Shown here piece by piece: positions 53,460 to 64,000 of a DNA stretch of 64,000 nucleotides. Where the stretch lies: contig JARHVA010002685.1 in assembly GCA_037957365.1 (NCBI GenBank), positions 2,237,001 through 2,301,000 of the forward strand. Reading direction: 5' to 3'. The notes beneath the pieces are model-generated. The model saw nothing but the letters and a program-made list of their open reading frames with translations, ran no database searches and was not told the origin of the DNA. The DNA comes from Torreya grandis (lineage: Eukaryota > Streptophyta > Pinopsida > Cupressales > Taxaceae). Both the position numbers and the translations under genes were made by a program. Every line of letters begins with the position of its first letter. Within the stretch, counting starts at the first letter, position 1.

Positions 53460-53886
53460 TATACATTAAATTTCATAAAGAAGGTTGTGAGATTAGAAGA
53501 AAAGATTTAAATGAGTTGATTTCAGATGCTCAAAGGATAGGGAACAATGTGTATGTATTGTTAGATATCTTCTCAAAGGCATGATCAAAGGACACATTCA
53601 AAGATCGGTGAGAGGAGTTGGGAGTAATTTCTATTATGTCCTACCATTGATGTTCAGCATCAATTAAGGGGGAGCTATGTGTTAGCTCTAGGTAGGACTT
53701 TTGCCATTGATGTCAAAGGGGGAGAATAATAGGTATATGTACAGGTGCAAAAAATAGGTATAGGGAACAGGTACAAGTTGCTACAGTAAGGGGGAGTTAC
53801 TGTATGTTTTTAGATGACAAGATGTGTAGGTGACAGGTTGTGGCAGTTTCAGGATTGAGGTTGCCATCAATGACAAAGGGGGAGAT
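53460..53886 (+). other. LTR-A 3' interior with four polypurine-type tracts
   Basis: The coding trace fades within about 120 bp. Four GGGGGAG tracts follow: 53,664-53,674 (TTAAGGGGGAG), 53,714-53,725 (CAAAGGGGGAGA), 53,787-53,797 (TAAGGGGGAGT) and 53,874-53,885 (CAAAGGGGGAGA). Only the last adjoins the LTR. Confidence 0.75.
53874..53886 (+). promoter_or_regulatory. polypurine tract of LTR-A
   Basis: CAAAGGGGGAGAT directly precedes TGTTGGAAAT, the 3' LTR start. It primes plus-strand DNA synthesis in this family. Confidence 0.85.
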
Positions 53887-55042
53887 TGTTGGAAATATTG
53901 TCATTGATGTCAAAGGTTTAGCATTATTGGTGATAAAGGCCCCATTGCAATTAATGTTGTTTGTAATATATATATATATATATATATATATCTTGGCTAA
54001 TATGAGTTAATATTTATTTAATATTAATGAATATATTTCTGGTTACATATGAGACAAAAGAAGGGCCCATAGAGAAGTCGAAGATCCATGGGGTAAAGAC
54101 AAAAGAAGGATGGGATGCATTTTCCCATGAAGAGTCATCTTGGGGAATACCAAGAGTCACCAAGTGAAGACAAAAGAGTAAGGGCATAATTTCTCATGAA
54201 GGGACAATATGAGGAATATGAAAAGTCACCAAAGATAAGGACAAAAGTGGGAAGGACTTTTTTGGTCATGAAGGGTCACCACATGACTTTTCAAAAGCTT
54301 GGATATGAAAGGTCATCCAAGATTGGCACCATTTTTGAAGGGTCACAAAGGGGGAAGGCCAAAGGTCATTTGGAAAGCTATAAATAAAGGCTTGAGTAGC
54401 CATTTGTAATATGGTTGAGAGTGAGAGGTTGATTTGATATTGTAATTCTAGCTTAGAAGTGCAATTGTGAGAGATGAATATGATTGTTATTTGTTATATC
54501 TAGCTTAGAAGAGAAAAAGTGAGAGAGAGGAAGGAGATGTTGTATTGATCTATCATTTTTTGAGATAACAACATTGAGAGATAGGTGTGTGGTATACACA
54601 AAGGGGTTGGTGCTCGTATGGGTTGGTGCTCACAAATTATTGCTGGGTTGGTGCTCCCGTGGGTTGGTGCTCGGCAAAGGGGTTGGTGCTCCTATGGGTT
54701 GGTGCTCAAGAATAGTAGCTGGGTTGGTGCTCGGCAAAGGGGTTTGAAGCTCCTGTGGGTTGGTGCTCATGAATTGTAGCTGAGGTTGGTACTCGACAAA
54801 GGGGTATGGTGCTCCTATGGGTTTGTTCTCATGAATATACTTGAGATTGTTCTCTATGGTTTTTCCCACATTGGGTTTCCACGTTATATCTGGTGTCTCT
54901 CTCTATCTTTTGTGATGTTTATTGTTTGAGTTTTATTGCATATCTTGAATTTTTGATTAAGTGAAATTTGGTTAAAGGAAAGTTTTATAAGGTATATAAT
55001 ATACTAATTCACCCCCCTTCTCAGTATATTCCATGCTTAACA
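53887..55042 (+). repeat. 3' LTR of LTR-A
   Basis: 1,156 bp. It starts TGTTGG, ends TTAACA and is followed by ATAAT. It differs from the 5' LTR by a (TA)n expansion at 53,966-53,991 and a shorter minisatellite. A TATA box lies at 54,378-54,386. Confidence 0.92.
53966..53991. repeat. (TA)n microsatellite unique to the 3' LTR of LTR-A
   Basis: About 13 TA units. The 5' LTR has only AATATATC at this place (about 50,167-50,174). Confidence 0.92.
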
Positions 55043-57350
55043 ATAATGTATATCATCTCTATTCAACTCTACACACTACACATTCCACATTTTTATTTAC
55101 CTCTCAAATCAACCACCAACATCACATAGACATCATCTATCCTTTGCTCACACTCATGGCATCCAAAACATCCTTTTGGATCACTTTAGACCTCTTCACT
55201 CAACCTCAATATTCAAACCTATAAGATCACTATTCTTGACATTAAAAATATGACCTAAAGGTCATACACACAATCATTCACCTAATATTCTCTAATAACC
55301 CATCCACTAGGAACATACTCTTTCTTTTTCTCTAAAACTCTCACACACACCTCTTCTCTCAAGTCTCACACATCTCTATATAAAAATCCTAGAGACCATC
55401 ACTTTTGGTTTCACATTTTATAGAGTTTTCATGATTATTATGATAACATTATTAATTTTCATCCAAAACACATGCATTCACCCTTAATACATATAAAAAT
55501 GGTCACCTTTAGGCACAACCCTCTTTCAAATAGGCCTAAGTCACCTTTTAGGTCCTATAAAAACCCAATCACCTATTTAACACTTCTTTGAGAAAAATAA
55601 GAACACAAGAACGCTTTAAAATATATATACCCATGCCACACAATATATATGTCCTCCTTAAGTGATAAAAACCATCAAATTGCCCTTCTACTAAATCTTA
55701 ATTTGCTCAAACAATATTTTGTGCACATAACCACCATGAAAGAACATAGTCAAATTATAAGCATTTGTTCATTATTCATACTAAATATGGATTGGTAAAA
55801 ACTAAAAAATCCATAAATATGATCCTCATGGAGTCTACAACAATCTCCAATAGCTAATTCCCCTTGAAATATCCAAAAACCATCAGATCAAACTCGATTA
55901 TCCTTCTAAGGTCACTTATAGACTATGATCAAACACACACTCAAATTTGGAGATCAATATCTACAACTATATGAATATTCAAAACTTATAAATAGTTTTT
56001 ATATATGTACCATGAATTACTCTACAACTTTTCATTTTACACCATGATCTAATTCTATATAAATCAAAATTTATAGCACAAACACTGAGCACTAGGTTTT
56101 CCCGTGTAAATTCAAAAATTTGAATTCCAATGGTCACTAAACAAATGTTAAACTTAGAAAAAATTGTAAAAATATCATTCCCTCTCATAAATTGAACAAA
56201 TACACCCCATATATATCCTTAGAAATTATCTTGGAATTTACCTTTGCTCACTTGTTAAACATCAAGTACTTGTCATCATCTCGCTACTTCCTATCAACTA
56301 TGGACAAACATGCTCTATTGATCTTTGAAAATTAACTAGGTCTTTATCTTATAGTGATCACCATTTATCTAAGATCCAAGCTCCCAAAATTGTGACACTT
56401 TTCAGATTTATGTTCCTTCTACACATTTTACCCTTTGAATTTGACTCACATCATTAATCTTATGACAGTACAAACACCCATGAATCTTTGATCTTCTATC
56501 CAAGCTCCATGAATGTGACACATGTCACTAGTGCATTCATTATTAAAAATATAAAACTTTAAATTCACCATTGGATCAAGATCTGAAATTTAATGTGAAT
56601 TGTTATATCTTCTATATCAATGACCTCAGACTTCAATGTGATTAAACTTGACAGTCTCTAGCCCATCACAGTCTGTAATAATATCTTTGAGGATTTATAT
56701 CTTGATCTAAAAATCACTTAAAGACTATAAATTTCCAATGTTAATTCTTGGAAATATATAAAAAATCACCATGAAAACATTTTACCACTATTGATTTTCT
56801 AAGTACCTGAAATAAATGCACAAACCTAATGGATCATACATTTCTGCATGATGTATAATGATGGTCTGGCTAAGTATAGAAACTTTTGTAATCTATCTAG
56901 AATGCCAAATTTAAACCTTGATAAAAAATTTTATGCTCAATTTAATATCCTAAAATTTATACTATAGTAACTTGGTACTAACATGATCACACCCATATGA
57001 CTAACTCCCATTGATTCATCCATACATGATAATGGTGATGTCAGTAAATTGCTTACTCAAATTTTTATATCACTAAACCAACTATGCCAGGATGAACATA
57101 ATGAATAAATATATTAATACTATGCACTTCCACAAGATCTTAAATCATCCTTGACCAATTATATGACCCATCACACATGATCAATACTTTATACCCATCC
57201 CTAATCATGCCAAAACTAAATATCAACCAAGCCTACTTCAAGCATACTAAGACAAGCACACTGCACACTTTATCATTGAAACTTAGACTATAAATAAACT
57301 TAATCCACTCTCTTGGACACATCCATTACATCACTGACATATCTCCAAAA
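55043..57350 (-). repeat. left LTR of LTR-B, main part (3' LTR of a minus-strand element)
   Basis: It aligns with 60,784-63,039 throughout. It begins with the second copy of the LTR-A target duplication (ATAAT) and ends at CCAAAA before the polypurine tract. Short open frames in it are not genes. Confidence 0.8.
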
Positions 57351-57362
57351 ATCTCCCCCTTT
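57351..57362 (-). promoter_or_regulatory. polypurine tract of LTR-B (minus strand)
   Basis: On the - strand the sequence is AAAGGGGGAGAT, preceded by TTGATATCAATGAC, then the LTR start TTTTGGAGATATGTC. It is the same layout as LTR-A and fixes the orientation of the element. Confidence 0.8.
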
Positions 57363-58854
57363 GTCATTGATATCAACACACATTGTGCATCTCACCTTCC
57401 TTCTCTCTCTTCAAGTACTCTTAGAATGTAAACCTTCTCGACCTTTGACACAATGAAAAAGTGGGAATAAAATAATATTTAGGACATAAAAATACCACCA
57501 ATAGGAGAATACCACATTATAAATATGATACAAACTCTCCCTTACCTTTAACTACCTCTTCTTTACTCTGACAACTTCCTTTTGCTACATGCCAACACTA
57601 TCTTCAACCAAGCACTGCAACCAATGAATAAAGAACACATAAAAACACTAAAATATGATTTAAATCACTAATAAACATCTAAGAGTGACTCCTAATAAGA
57701 TATCTGAGCCATTTCACCTCTTGAGCTTCTTCAAATCTCCACACATCATGAATAACCACCACACAAGCTTACTAGCCTTCTCTCTCAAGCCACCTCAAGG
57801 ACCACCAACAAAACTTCATTCCACTCAAAAAATATGGAACATGCTATAAACTAACATTATAACTCACATTTAAGTATTCATGCCTTTATCTTTGGGATAA
57901 ACTAAACAAAAACATCAAATCTTCACACTAGGCTTGTCTAGACTCCTTGTAGCCCAACCTGGAACTTGTAGATCCCACAACTTTAAATAAACATATATTC
58001 AAGACCTAAAAATTAATATCTAGAGTAATCTCATATTTCCCCTTAGGAACAAAAATTTTAATCGTCTATCTCCTCTTCTATAACATACTTCCTTCACAAA
58101 CTTACTAGCCAATTAGGCCTCCATCTTGACAAAAACATGAATAATTTGAAAAAAACAAAACTTTAAATCTTTATGAATCATGATTTGATAACCAATTTGG
58201 ACCATTAAACCTAAAATATCATTATAACTTAATTCATAATGAAAACCACTTTTCTAGCATATCCCAAAACTCTAGAATCTTAAAACAAACAAGGTCAACA
58301 AATGTCCTTTTGGTCACTACCCACCTCTAAAATTTCTTACACACCTAGAGACAACCATCACACACTTTTGAACCAAGATTTGAGACTTCACACCTTTGGA
58401 AACCTTGACTTCCTATACCATGGTTTTGATTTTCAATAAGAAATATAAACCCTAGAGCATAGAAAAAACCTCCAAAAGGCATAAATAGGATCATCAAGGC
58501 ATAAAACCACCTAGAACACATCACAAAGAAGTGAACAAATCTTTTTAATCACTAAAATATTCTTAAAATTCAATCAATCTCATTATTCCACCTAAAAACA
58601 CCCATTTTGATCCTGTATACACCATAAAAACATGTTATGACATCATTCTAACCTCATCAAAGCACTTCTCCCATCTTGACACACCAACTCCAACTAGAAA
58701 AATTCATTTCTTGCCTTCTAGGAAATTTTAAAGATCACCACAATAATACTTAATTATCCATTGAAATGAGTCTCTTAAGAAGCATAGAGACACCCTACTT
58801 CACATGGCTCCTTAGAATAATGTGAAACCAAGAGTTGCCTATGACTCTTTATAT
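57363..58854 (-). other. LTR-B 3' interior, non-coding
   Basis: No protease, integrase, RT or RNase H motif was found on either strand. The region is AT-rich with dense stops. Confidence 0.5.
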
Positions 58855-60745
58855 TATTTCTCCTCCTTGGTCATCTGATACTAATAATTCTTCTTCATCT
58901 TCTTAGGCTTAAGAGAAACAAATTTCTCATCCACTATAACTTTCTCCTTCTCTTCTATGATTTTATTGACAATATATGGGAAAATAATAGATTCATGACA
59001 TACATTGATCACTAAAGTATGTTATTTGCATTGTAGAACATCACCTTCAGACCTTGGCAACATAGGAACTAAGTTTGAAACTTGCTCACATATATCAGGT
59101 TACTCATTAGCATCCACACACACCTCATAACTAGCTTTAACTATAACCTTGGTCTTTTCCTTGAGTTGATTCTCTTCATTCAGAACATGAGTAGACAATG
59201 AGAGCTCTTGGCACTTTCCAACTTTTGCAGCATTTTCCACCAAATAAAAAAGATTACTTGGACCTGCAGACTCATCATGAATCAAACTTACCACCTTTGG
59301 TTTCCATGAGTTAACTTGTTTTCTTTATTTCACTCTAGGACCCTGATTAAACCTATTCTATCTTATAGGCCTTTGCTTTTAGAATCTACCAATGTGACCT
59401 CTCTATTGACAAGTAAAGCACACTATACCTTTTACAAGAAGCTTATCCTACCTTTCCTAATTATAAAAAAATATTACAATATGTATATTCTTTTGACAAT
59501 TGAAACAAACTACTCCTTTTGAATAAGACTCACCTTTTAAATGATGACCCACATCATAGTTCCATGAAAACTCATTTTTAACAAGTCTCTTGCATTTTCT
59601 AGATCTATGCCCAAAATAATTACATGTGTAATAGTAATCACTAAAACTTGCATACCTCATGGAATTTGGCCGTCTGATCTAATTTAACTTTATTATATCA
59701 TTATCTTCATTCCTTGATTGATTTTTGACCTTCAAAGTCTGATCTACATTAGTCTTCATCTTGTCATGAGTTGTATTTTTTGGTTCTTCTTTGTATCCAA
59801 GACCAGTTCTATCACTTGCATGTTTTTGACCACTTAGAATATTATCTGGATCACTTGGGATCTTTTCAAATCTCATAAATGACTTCATCTTACTAGATTT
59901 TTTCTCTAACTCAACTTTTAATGACTCATTTTCAATTACATACCATGAACATTCATTTTCTTTAGCTTTTAGGCTTTTAGATAGGATTTTCAATTAACAA
60001 CTGAGATGTTTGACTATATCTTCATGATCCTTGGTTTCTTCATTCATTCTTACCTAAAACACACTAAATACCTCTTCATAGTCATTTATTTGAGACTTCA
60101 TCTTCTTTTTAATCTTCTTCTCAATCTTTAGTTCTTTAAGAGCAATCTTTAATTCAGTCTCATAGTCTACCTCATCTTTATCATCATCTAAATCAATCCA
60201 AGTAGACTCCTTTTGATATGAGTAACTTACTTCATCAGTAATGAAAGGAGATTTATCTTAAATATTACCATCATCTTCATGATCATACTCTTATTCATTG
60301 CCTTCACTTTCATTTGATGAGATACAATATTCTTTGGTGTAGAGACTCTTCTTGTCCTTGAAGTACTTCTTGTTGTTATCAAACCTTCTAAATCCCTCCA
60401 TGATTTTATCAAACTTGAATTATCTATTACCATCATCATGCCTTGACCATGCTCCTAATCATCATTCTTAATATACTTATGAGGGAACTTATTATCAAAA
60501 TTCCCTACCTCTCCATAATTAAATCATTTGAAGGTTAATTTACCCTTATATTTGATTGACCCTATTTTCAATTCCTTTTTAAGTAAAGCAATTAGTTAAT
60601 CTTCATAAATATCATATATGTCATCCACCTTGAGTTTATCACCTTGTAACTTATTCTAAGGATTAATTTCTATCTTGAATGCTTCTTCATTATTTGGTAG
60701 TATATCATCATTTACTTTGATGTCATAGGTAGTAAGGATGCCATG
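58855..60745 (-). pseudogene. Copia-type Gag remnant of LTR-B with up to four zinc knuckles
   Basis: Read leftwards from 60,745, the frame opens in the middle of gag with ILTTYDIKV, the counterpart of the LR.LP..YD.KV segment. The N-terminal half is absent and the right LTR lies directly upstream. It continues with LLKKELKIGSIKYKGKLTFK and a ruined knuckle (about 60,485-60,535; both Cys, the His and the last Cys changed). Lys/Asp-rich and coiled-coil-like stretches follow. Knuckle 2 is at about 59,591-59,632 (YYTCNYFGHRSRKC, first Cys is Tyr). Knuckle 3 is at about 59,465-59,506 (CFNCQKNIHIVIFF, last Cys lost). Knuckle 4 is at about 59,390-59,432 (CFTCQ, stop, RGHIGRF). A coding-like C-terminal tail (VSNLVPMLPRSEGDVLQCK; EEKEKVIVDEKFVSLKPKK) runs to about 58,855. 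No protease follows. Confidence 0.72.
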
Positions 60746-60768
60746 TAATTACTAATTACCTACCAATC

Positions 60769-63039
60769 TAATGGAGATATAATGTATTTAATATTCTTAA
60801 ACTATGAAAACTATATATTATACACTTTGATCTACCTCTCAAATCAACCACCAAGATCACATAGACATAATCATTATTTTGTTTACACTCAAGACATCTA
60901 AAACATCCTTTTAGATCATTATAGGCTTCTTTATTCATCCTCAATCTTTACACCTATAAGAGAAATATTATTTACATCATAAATATGACCTATAGTTCAT
61001 ACACACAATCATTAACTTGATATTATCTATAACCCATCCACTGGGCACAAACTCTTTCCTTCACTCCACAACTCTCACACACACCTCTTCTCTCAGGTCT
61101 CACACATCTCTATACAAGAAGCCCATAAGACATCAAATTTGGTTTCACCTTTTATATAATATTCATGATTATTATGATCATAGCCTTAATTATTGGGAAA
61201 AACACATGCTTTCACTCTTAATACATATATCATGGGTAACATTTAAGCACAACCCTCTTTCAAATAGGCCTAAATCACCTTTAAGGTCTTATAAAGACCC
61301 ATTCACCTCTTTGAAAATTATTCAATAAAATCAATAACATAAGAACAACTTAAAATATATGGAATCATGCCACATAATATATATTTCCTCCTTAAGTGAT
61401 AACAACCATCACAACACCTTTATTTTAAATGTCAATTCGCTCAAACAACATTCTATGCACACAACCATCATGAATAAATACATAGTCAACTTATAAGAAT
61501 TTTTTCATACTAAATATAGAATGGTTAAACCTAAAAAATACATAAAAATAATCCTAATGGATTCTTAAACACTCTCTAATATCTAAGTCCCCTTGAAACA
61601 TCCAAAAACCATCAGAACAACCTCAATTATCGTTGTCAGGTCACTTATAGACCATGGTTAAACACACAATCAACTTTGGAGAGAAATATTTAAAATTTTA
61701 AAAAAATTTAAACCTTATAACTAGGTTTTATGGATGTAAAATGAATTATTATAAAACTTTTCCTTTTACACCATGATCAAATTATTCATAAATTAAAAGT
61801 TATAGCACAAAAACTATGAATTGATTTTTCCCACGTAAATTAAAATATTTGAATTCCAATGATCACTAAGTAAATATTAAACTTAGAAAACTTTGTCAAC
61901 AAATAATACCCTCTAATAGATTGAAATAATACTCAACATAAATCTCCTTAAAAATTAGTATGGTATTTACCTTTTCTCACTTGTTAAACATTGAGCACTT
62001 GTCATCATCTTGTTGCTTCCTGTCAATTGTGGACAAACATGATCTGTTGATCTCTATGGATTAACCAATTCTTTATCTTATAGTGATCACCATTGATATA
62101 ATATCCAAGATATTGATATTGTGTGACATATCATATTTTTATTCCTTCTACACATTTTACCATTTTACTTCAATTTTTACTATTGATCTTCTATCCAAGC
62201 TCTGTGAATGTGACACATGCCACTAGAACATTCACTCTTTGACATATTGTATTTTATCCACAATATTAGATAAATATATTAAATTTAACATGAACCATTA
62301 GATATTATATATAAATGACCTCATACTTTAATGTTATTAAACTTAGCGGTCTCTATCCCATCATAGTCTACAAGAGCAACTTTGAGGATTTATATCTCGA
62401 GTTAGAAATCACTTCAAAACTCCAAATTTATAAGGTACCTTATTTTCAATATAAAAAACATCAATACGAAAAAAAAAAATATTTTTTACTTTATAAGTAC
62501 CTAAAATAAATGAACAAACTTACTAGATCATACATGTTTGCATAATGTGTAGTTATGGTCTAGATAAGTATAGAAACTTCTACAATCTACCTGGAAGGCC
62601 AACTTTGAAACTTAATAAATTTTTATACAATAAATTTCATGTCATAAAATTTATACCATATAAACTTAGGACTAATTTTATTACACTCATATGAAAAAAT
62701 CCCCTTGACTCATCCATATGTGATAATGGTAATGTTATCAAACTACTTACTCAATTTTTTCTGTCACAAAACCAACTTTACCAATATGAACATAATGAAG
62801 AATCAGATGAATAACATGTACTTACACAAGATCTCAAATAATCCTTAACCTATAAAAACAAACATCACATATTATCAATACTTTAGACCCATCCTTAATC
62901 ATGCCAAAACTGAAGATCAACCTAGATTACTTCAAGCATACTAGGACAAGCACACTGCACACTTTATCATTGACACTTACACTATCAAGACACTTCATCC
63001 AATCACCTAGACACCTCCATGACATCATTTAAAACTATA
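60769..63039 (-). repeat. right LTR of LTR-B (5' LTR of a minus-strand element), with the empty site for LTR-A
   Basis: This 2,271 bp copy is uninterrupted. ATAAT at 60,779-60,783, in the phrase GGAGATATAATGTATTTAAT, is the unoccupied equivalent of the LTR-A target. The inner boundary is set by homology with 50,072. The adjacent GATTGGTA on the - strand is only a partial match to the usual primer site, so priming sequence is damaged or deleted here. Confidence 0.78.
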
Positions 63040-63044
63040 CAATA

Positions 63045-63720
63045 GTATAAATTAGGTGAATAGTTGATACGAATATCATTATTATTCTAAGATCTATCAA
63101 GGTTGGAGATATACTCGTTGATTTCTCATATGTCAAAGCTAGAGGTTTTAACTCTAGTTCATCTATTTTATCTCCATCTGGGGAATTAATTAATTCAATT
63201 GAGACTTAAATAGTCTTCAAAATATTAGTGTCACTCAATTGAGATTATTTTATTATCCATTCATCCTCAAGATCAATTTCTATGGTCTCGCTAGTGGTCT
63301 CAGACAATGATATCTCTATTTTATCCTTCCATTATTCTTTGGTGGACCACTCCTCATCAATGTATAACACTTATAGAGTTTTTACTTCCTTAGAAACTTT
63401 TATTTTATCCAAATAATATTTTTAAATTTACTCTGAGGTTTCCCTTATTAGATTACCCTAAGGGGAAATTGAAGGAGTTTTCTACTTCCTCTTATATACC
63501 AATGGGTGTCTAATGGGAGTAGAATTTGATGATGTAATGGGTGAGGTATCAGTAGGTAAATTTTATGGAGAAATAGGTGGTGATGAGGTGAGAGAAATAG
63601 TTAATGTTGGGGGTGAACCTAAAAAAGTGGACTTTTTTTCAAGAAAAGGAGATATTGATGGGGATGGTGGTGCAATAGCTTGTATTAGTGATATGAGTGA
63701 AACCAAATAAGAAACAAGGG
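63045..63720 (-). pseudogene. unidentified protein remnant, N-terminal part
   Basis: This is the upstream part of the unrecognised - strand frame. From about 63,720 leftwards it first has a Pro/Ser/Thr-rich, probably disordered stretch (PPSPSISPFLEKKSTFLGSP; SNSTPIRHPLVYKRK). A charged segment follows with KYYLDKIKVSKEVKTL, IDEEWSTKE, KDKIEISLSETTSETIEIDL and ELINSPDGDKIDELELKPLA. Stops lie mainly where Gln codons are likely (TAA/TAG for CAA/CAG). No frameshift is visible here. It ends at the LTR-B target duplication (63,040-63,044) and resumes in the same frame at 50,066. The start codon and anything upstream are unclear or beyond the window. The + strand open frame at 63,513-63,710 is its antisense shadow. 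Confidence 0.5.
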
Positions 63721-64000
63721 GAAGTAAAGATGTGAAACTCACCTACTACACTATCTTGAGTGGAAGAAATGGAAACATAAAGAATGGTCCACTAGAATCA
63801 GTTTCACTTGTGGGATTCTATGTAGTGGTATCCATCTTAGAAGGAGTGGACATTATAGTGTTTTTTTAATGGTAACCATTGGTATGAGAAGTTGAGGAAG
63901 CACATGGTTAATTCCATATTGACTTAACATAGGTAATTATATATATGGACTATCATGTTATTATCCTTGTGATTCAGTCTATTGGAGGGATCCTTCAGGA
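63721..64000. other. no confident call; may continue the unidentified minus-strand frame
   Basis: The - strand frame loses clear coding character here, with dense stops in all frames. It could be the 5' region of the same gene or element. The window ends before this can be decided. Confidence 0.3.

Larger units (their letters stand above)
50087..55042 (+). mobile_element. LTR-A: young, non-autonomous Copia-type LTR retrotransposon
   Basis: LTRs 50,087-51,269 and 53,887-55,042 are the most similar pair in the window (4 differences in about the first 80 bases). The flanks are ACAAT and ATAAT, a 5-bp duplication with one transition. A primer-binding site complementary to initiator Met tRNA (TGGTATCAGAGC) follows the 5' LTR, and a polypurine tract precedes the 3' LTR. 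The 2.6 kb interior encodes gag with three zinc knuckles and the start of a Copia protease, then stops. Integrase, RT and RNase H are absent. It sits inside the left LTR of LTR-B; the uninterrupted sequence is visible in the right LTR at about 60,779-60,783. Confidence 0.92.
50072..63039 (-). mobile_element. LTR-B: Copia-type element, minus strand, with a multi-knuckle gag remnant
   Basis: Long repeats flank a 3.4 kb interior. The left copy is 50,072-50,086 plus 55,043-57,350 (split by LTR-A). The right copy is 60,769-63,039. Shared landmarks run throughout, such as ACCTCTCAAATCAACCACCA near 55,095 and 60,833, CTCTTCTCTCA, and GACAAGCACACTGCACAC near the end. The - strand polypurine tract is AAAGGGGGAGAT at 57,351-57,362. 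The interior holds a gag remnant with Copia-like zinc knuckles but no integrase, RT or RNase H. A probable target duplication (CAATC/CAATA) is supported because the interrupted - strand frame is continuous across it. LTRs are about 2.3 kb. Confidence 0.78.

Noticed and set aside
54585..54869. Open frames rich in Gly/Trp/Val or Pro/Thr/Asn repeats in the LTRs of LTR-A
   Set aside because: They arise from the GGTTGGTGCTC minisatellite on both strands.
63513..63710. 65-codon open frame on the plus strand
   Set aside because: It is antisense to a Pro/Ser/Thr-rich coding stretch of the minus-strand remnant; its Gly/Asp/Val composition is the complement of that.

Overview
The window is repeat DNA from a large, AT-rich plant nuclear genome. 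I infer a seed plant, possibly a gymnosperm. The reasons are the plant-type LTR retrotransposons (a TGGTATCAGAGC primer site, GGGGGAGA polypurine tracts, Copia and Ty3/gypsy gag remnants, a plant mobile domain), the nested and heavily decayed insertions, and the absence of any bacterial-style gene. I found no intact host gene, no tRNA or rRNA and no CRISPR array. Every protein-coding signal is a pseudogene with in-frame stops, and many stops look like C-to-T or G-to-A decay (CAA, CAG, CGA or TGG turned into stops).

Left part (1-35,290). A decayed Ty3/gypsy gag (about 4,155-6,490, + strand) is followed by a plant mobile domain (PMD) reading frame on the - strand (about 26,940 down to 6,880) and then by a gypsy integrase C-terminus (27,050-27,597, + strand). 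The PMD frame is split by a large LTR element with giant LTRs and a tiny interior (here LTR-D, 7,075-about 25,240). The left LTR of LTR-D is itself split by a 9.4 kb element (LTR-C, 7,557-16,973) with a near-perfect 5-bp target duplication. The uninterrupted target survives in the other LTR of LTR-D at 22,237-22,241. From 27.6 to 35.3 kb I see only small duplications and no gene.

Middle (35,290-46,684). LTR-E is an old Ty3/gypsy-type element with only a gag remnant. Its interior holds several microsatellites, including a TGTATG array of about 480 bp.

Right part (46,685-64,000). A long, unidentified - strand reading frame runs from about 63.7 kb to 48.03 kb. It is cut by a solo LTR (49,621-50,028) and by a - strand Copia-type element (LTR-B, 50,072-63,039). 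LTR-B is in turn cut by the youngest element, LTR-A (50,087-55,042, + strand), a Copia-type element with gag, three zinc knuckles and a protease remnant but no integrase, reverse transcriptase or RNase H. The - strand frame reads through both insertion points once each element and one copy of its target duplication are ignored, which independently supports the boundaries.

No genes here work together in a pathway. The biology is the stratigraphy of nested, mostly non-autonomous elements, an antisense PMD frame in a gypsy element that has lost most of pol, and an unrecognised protein remnant.
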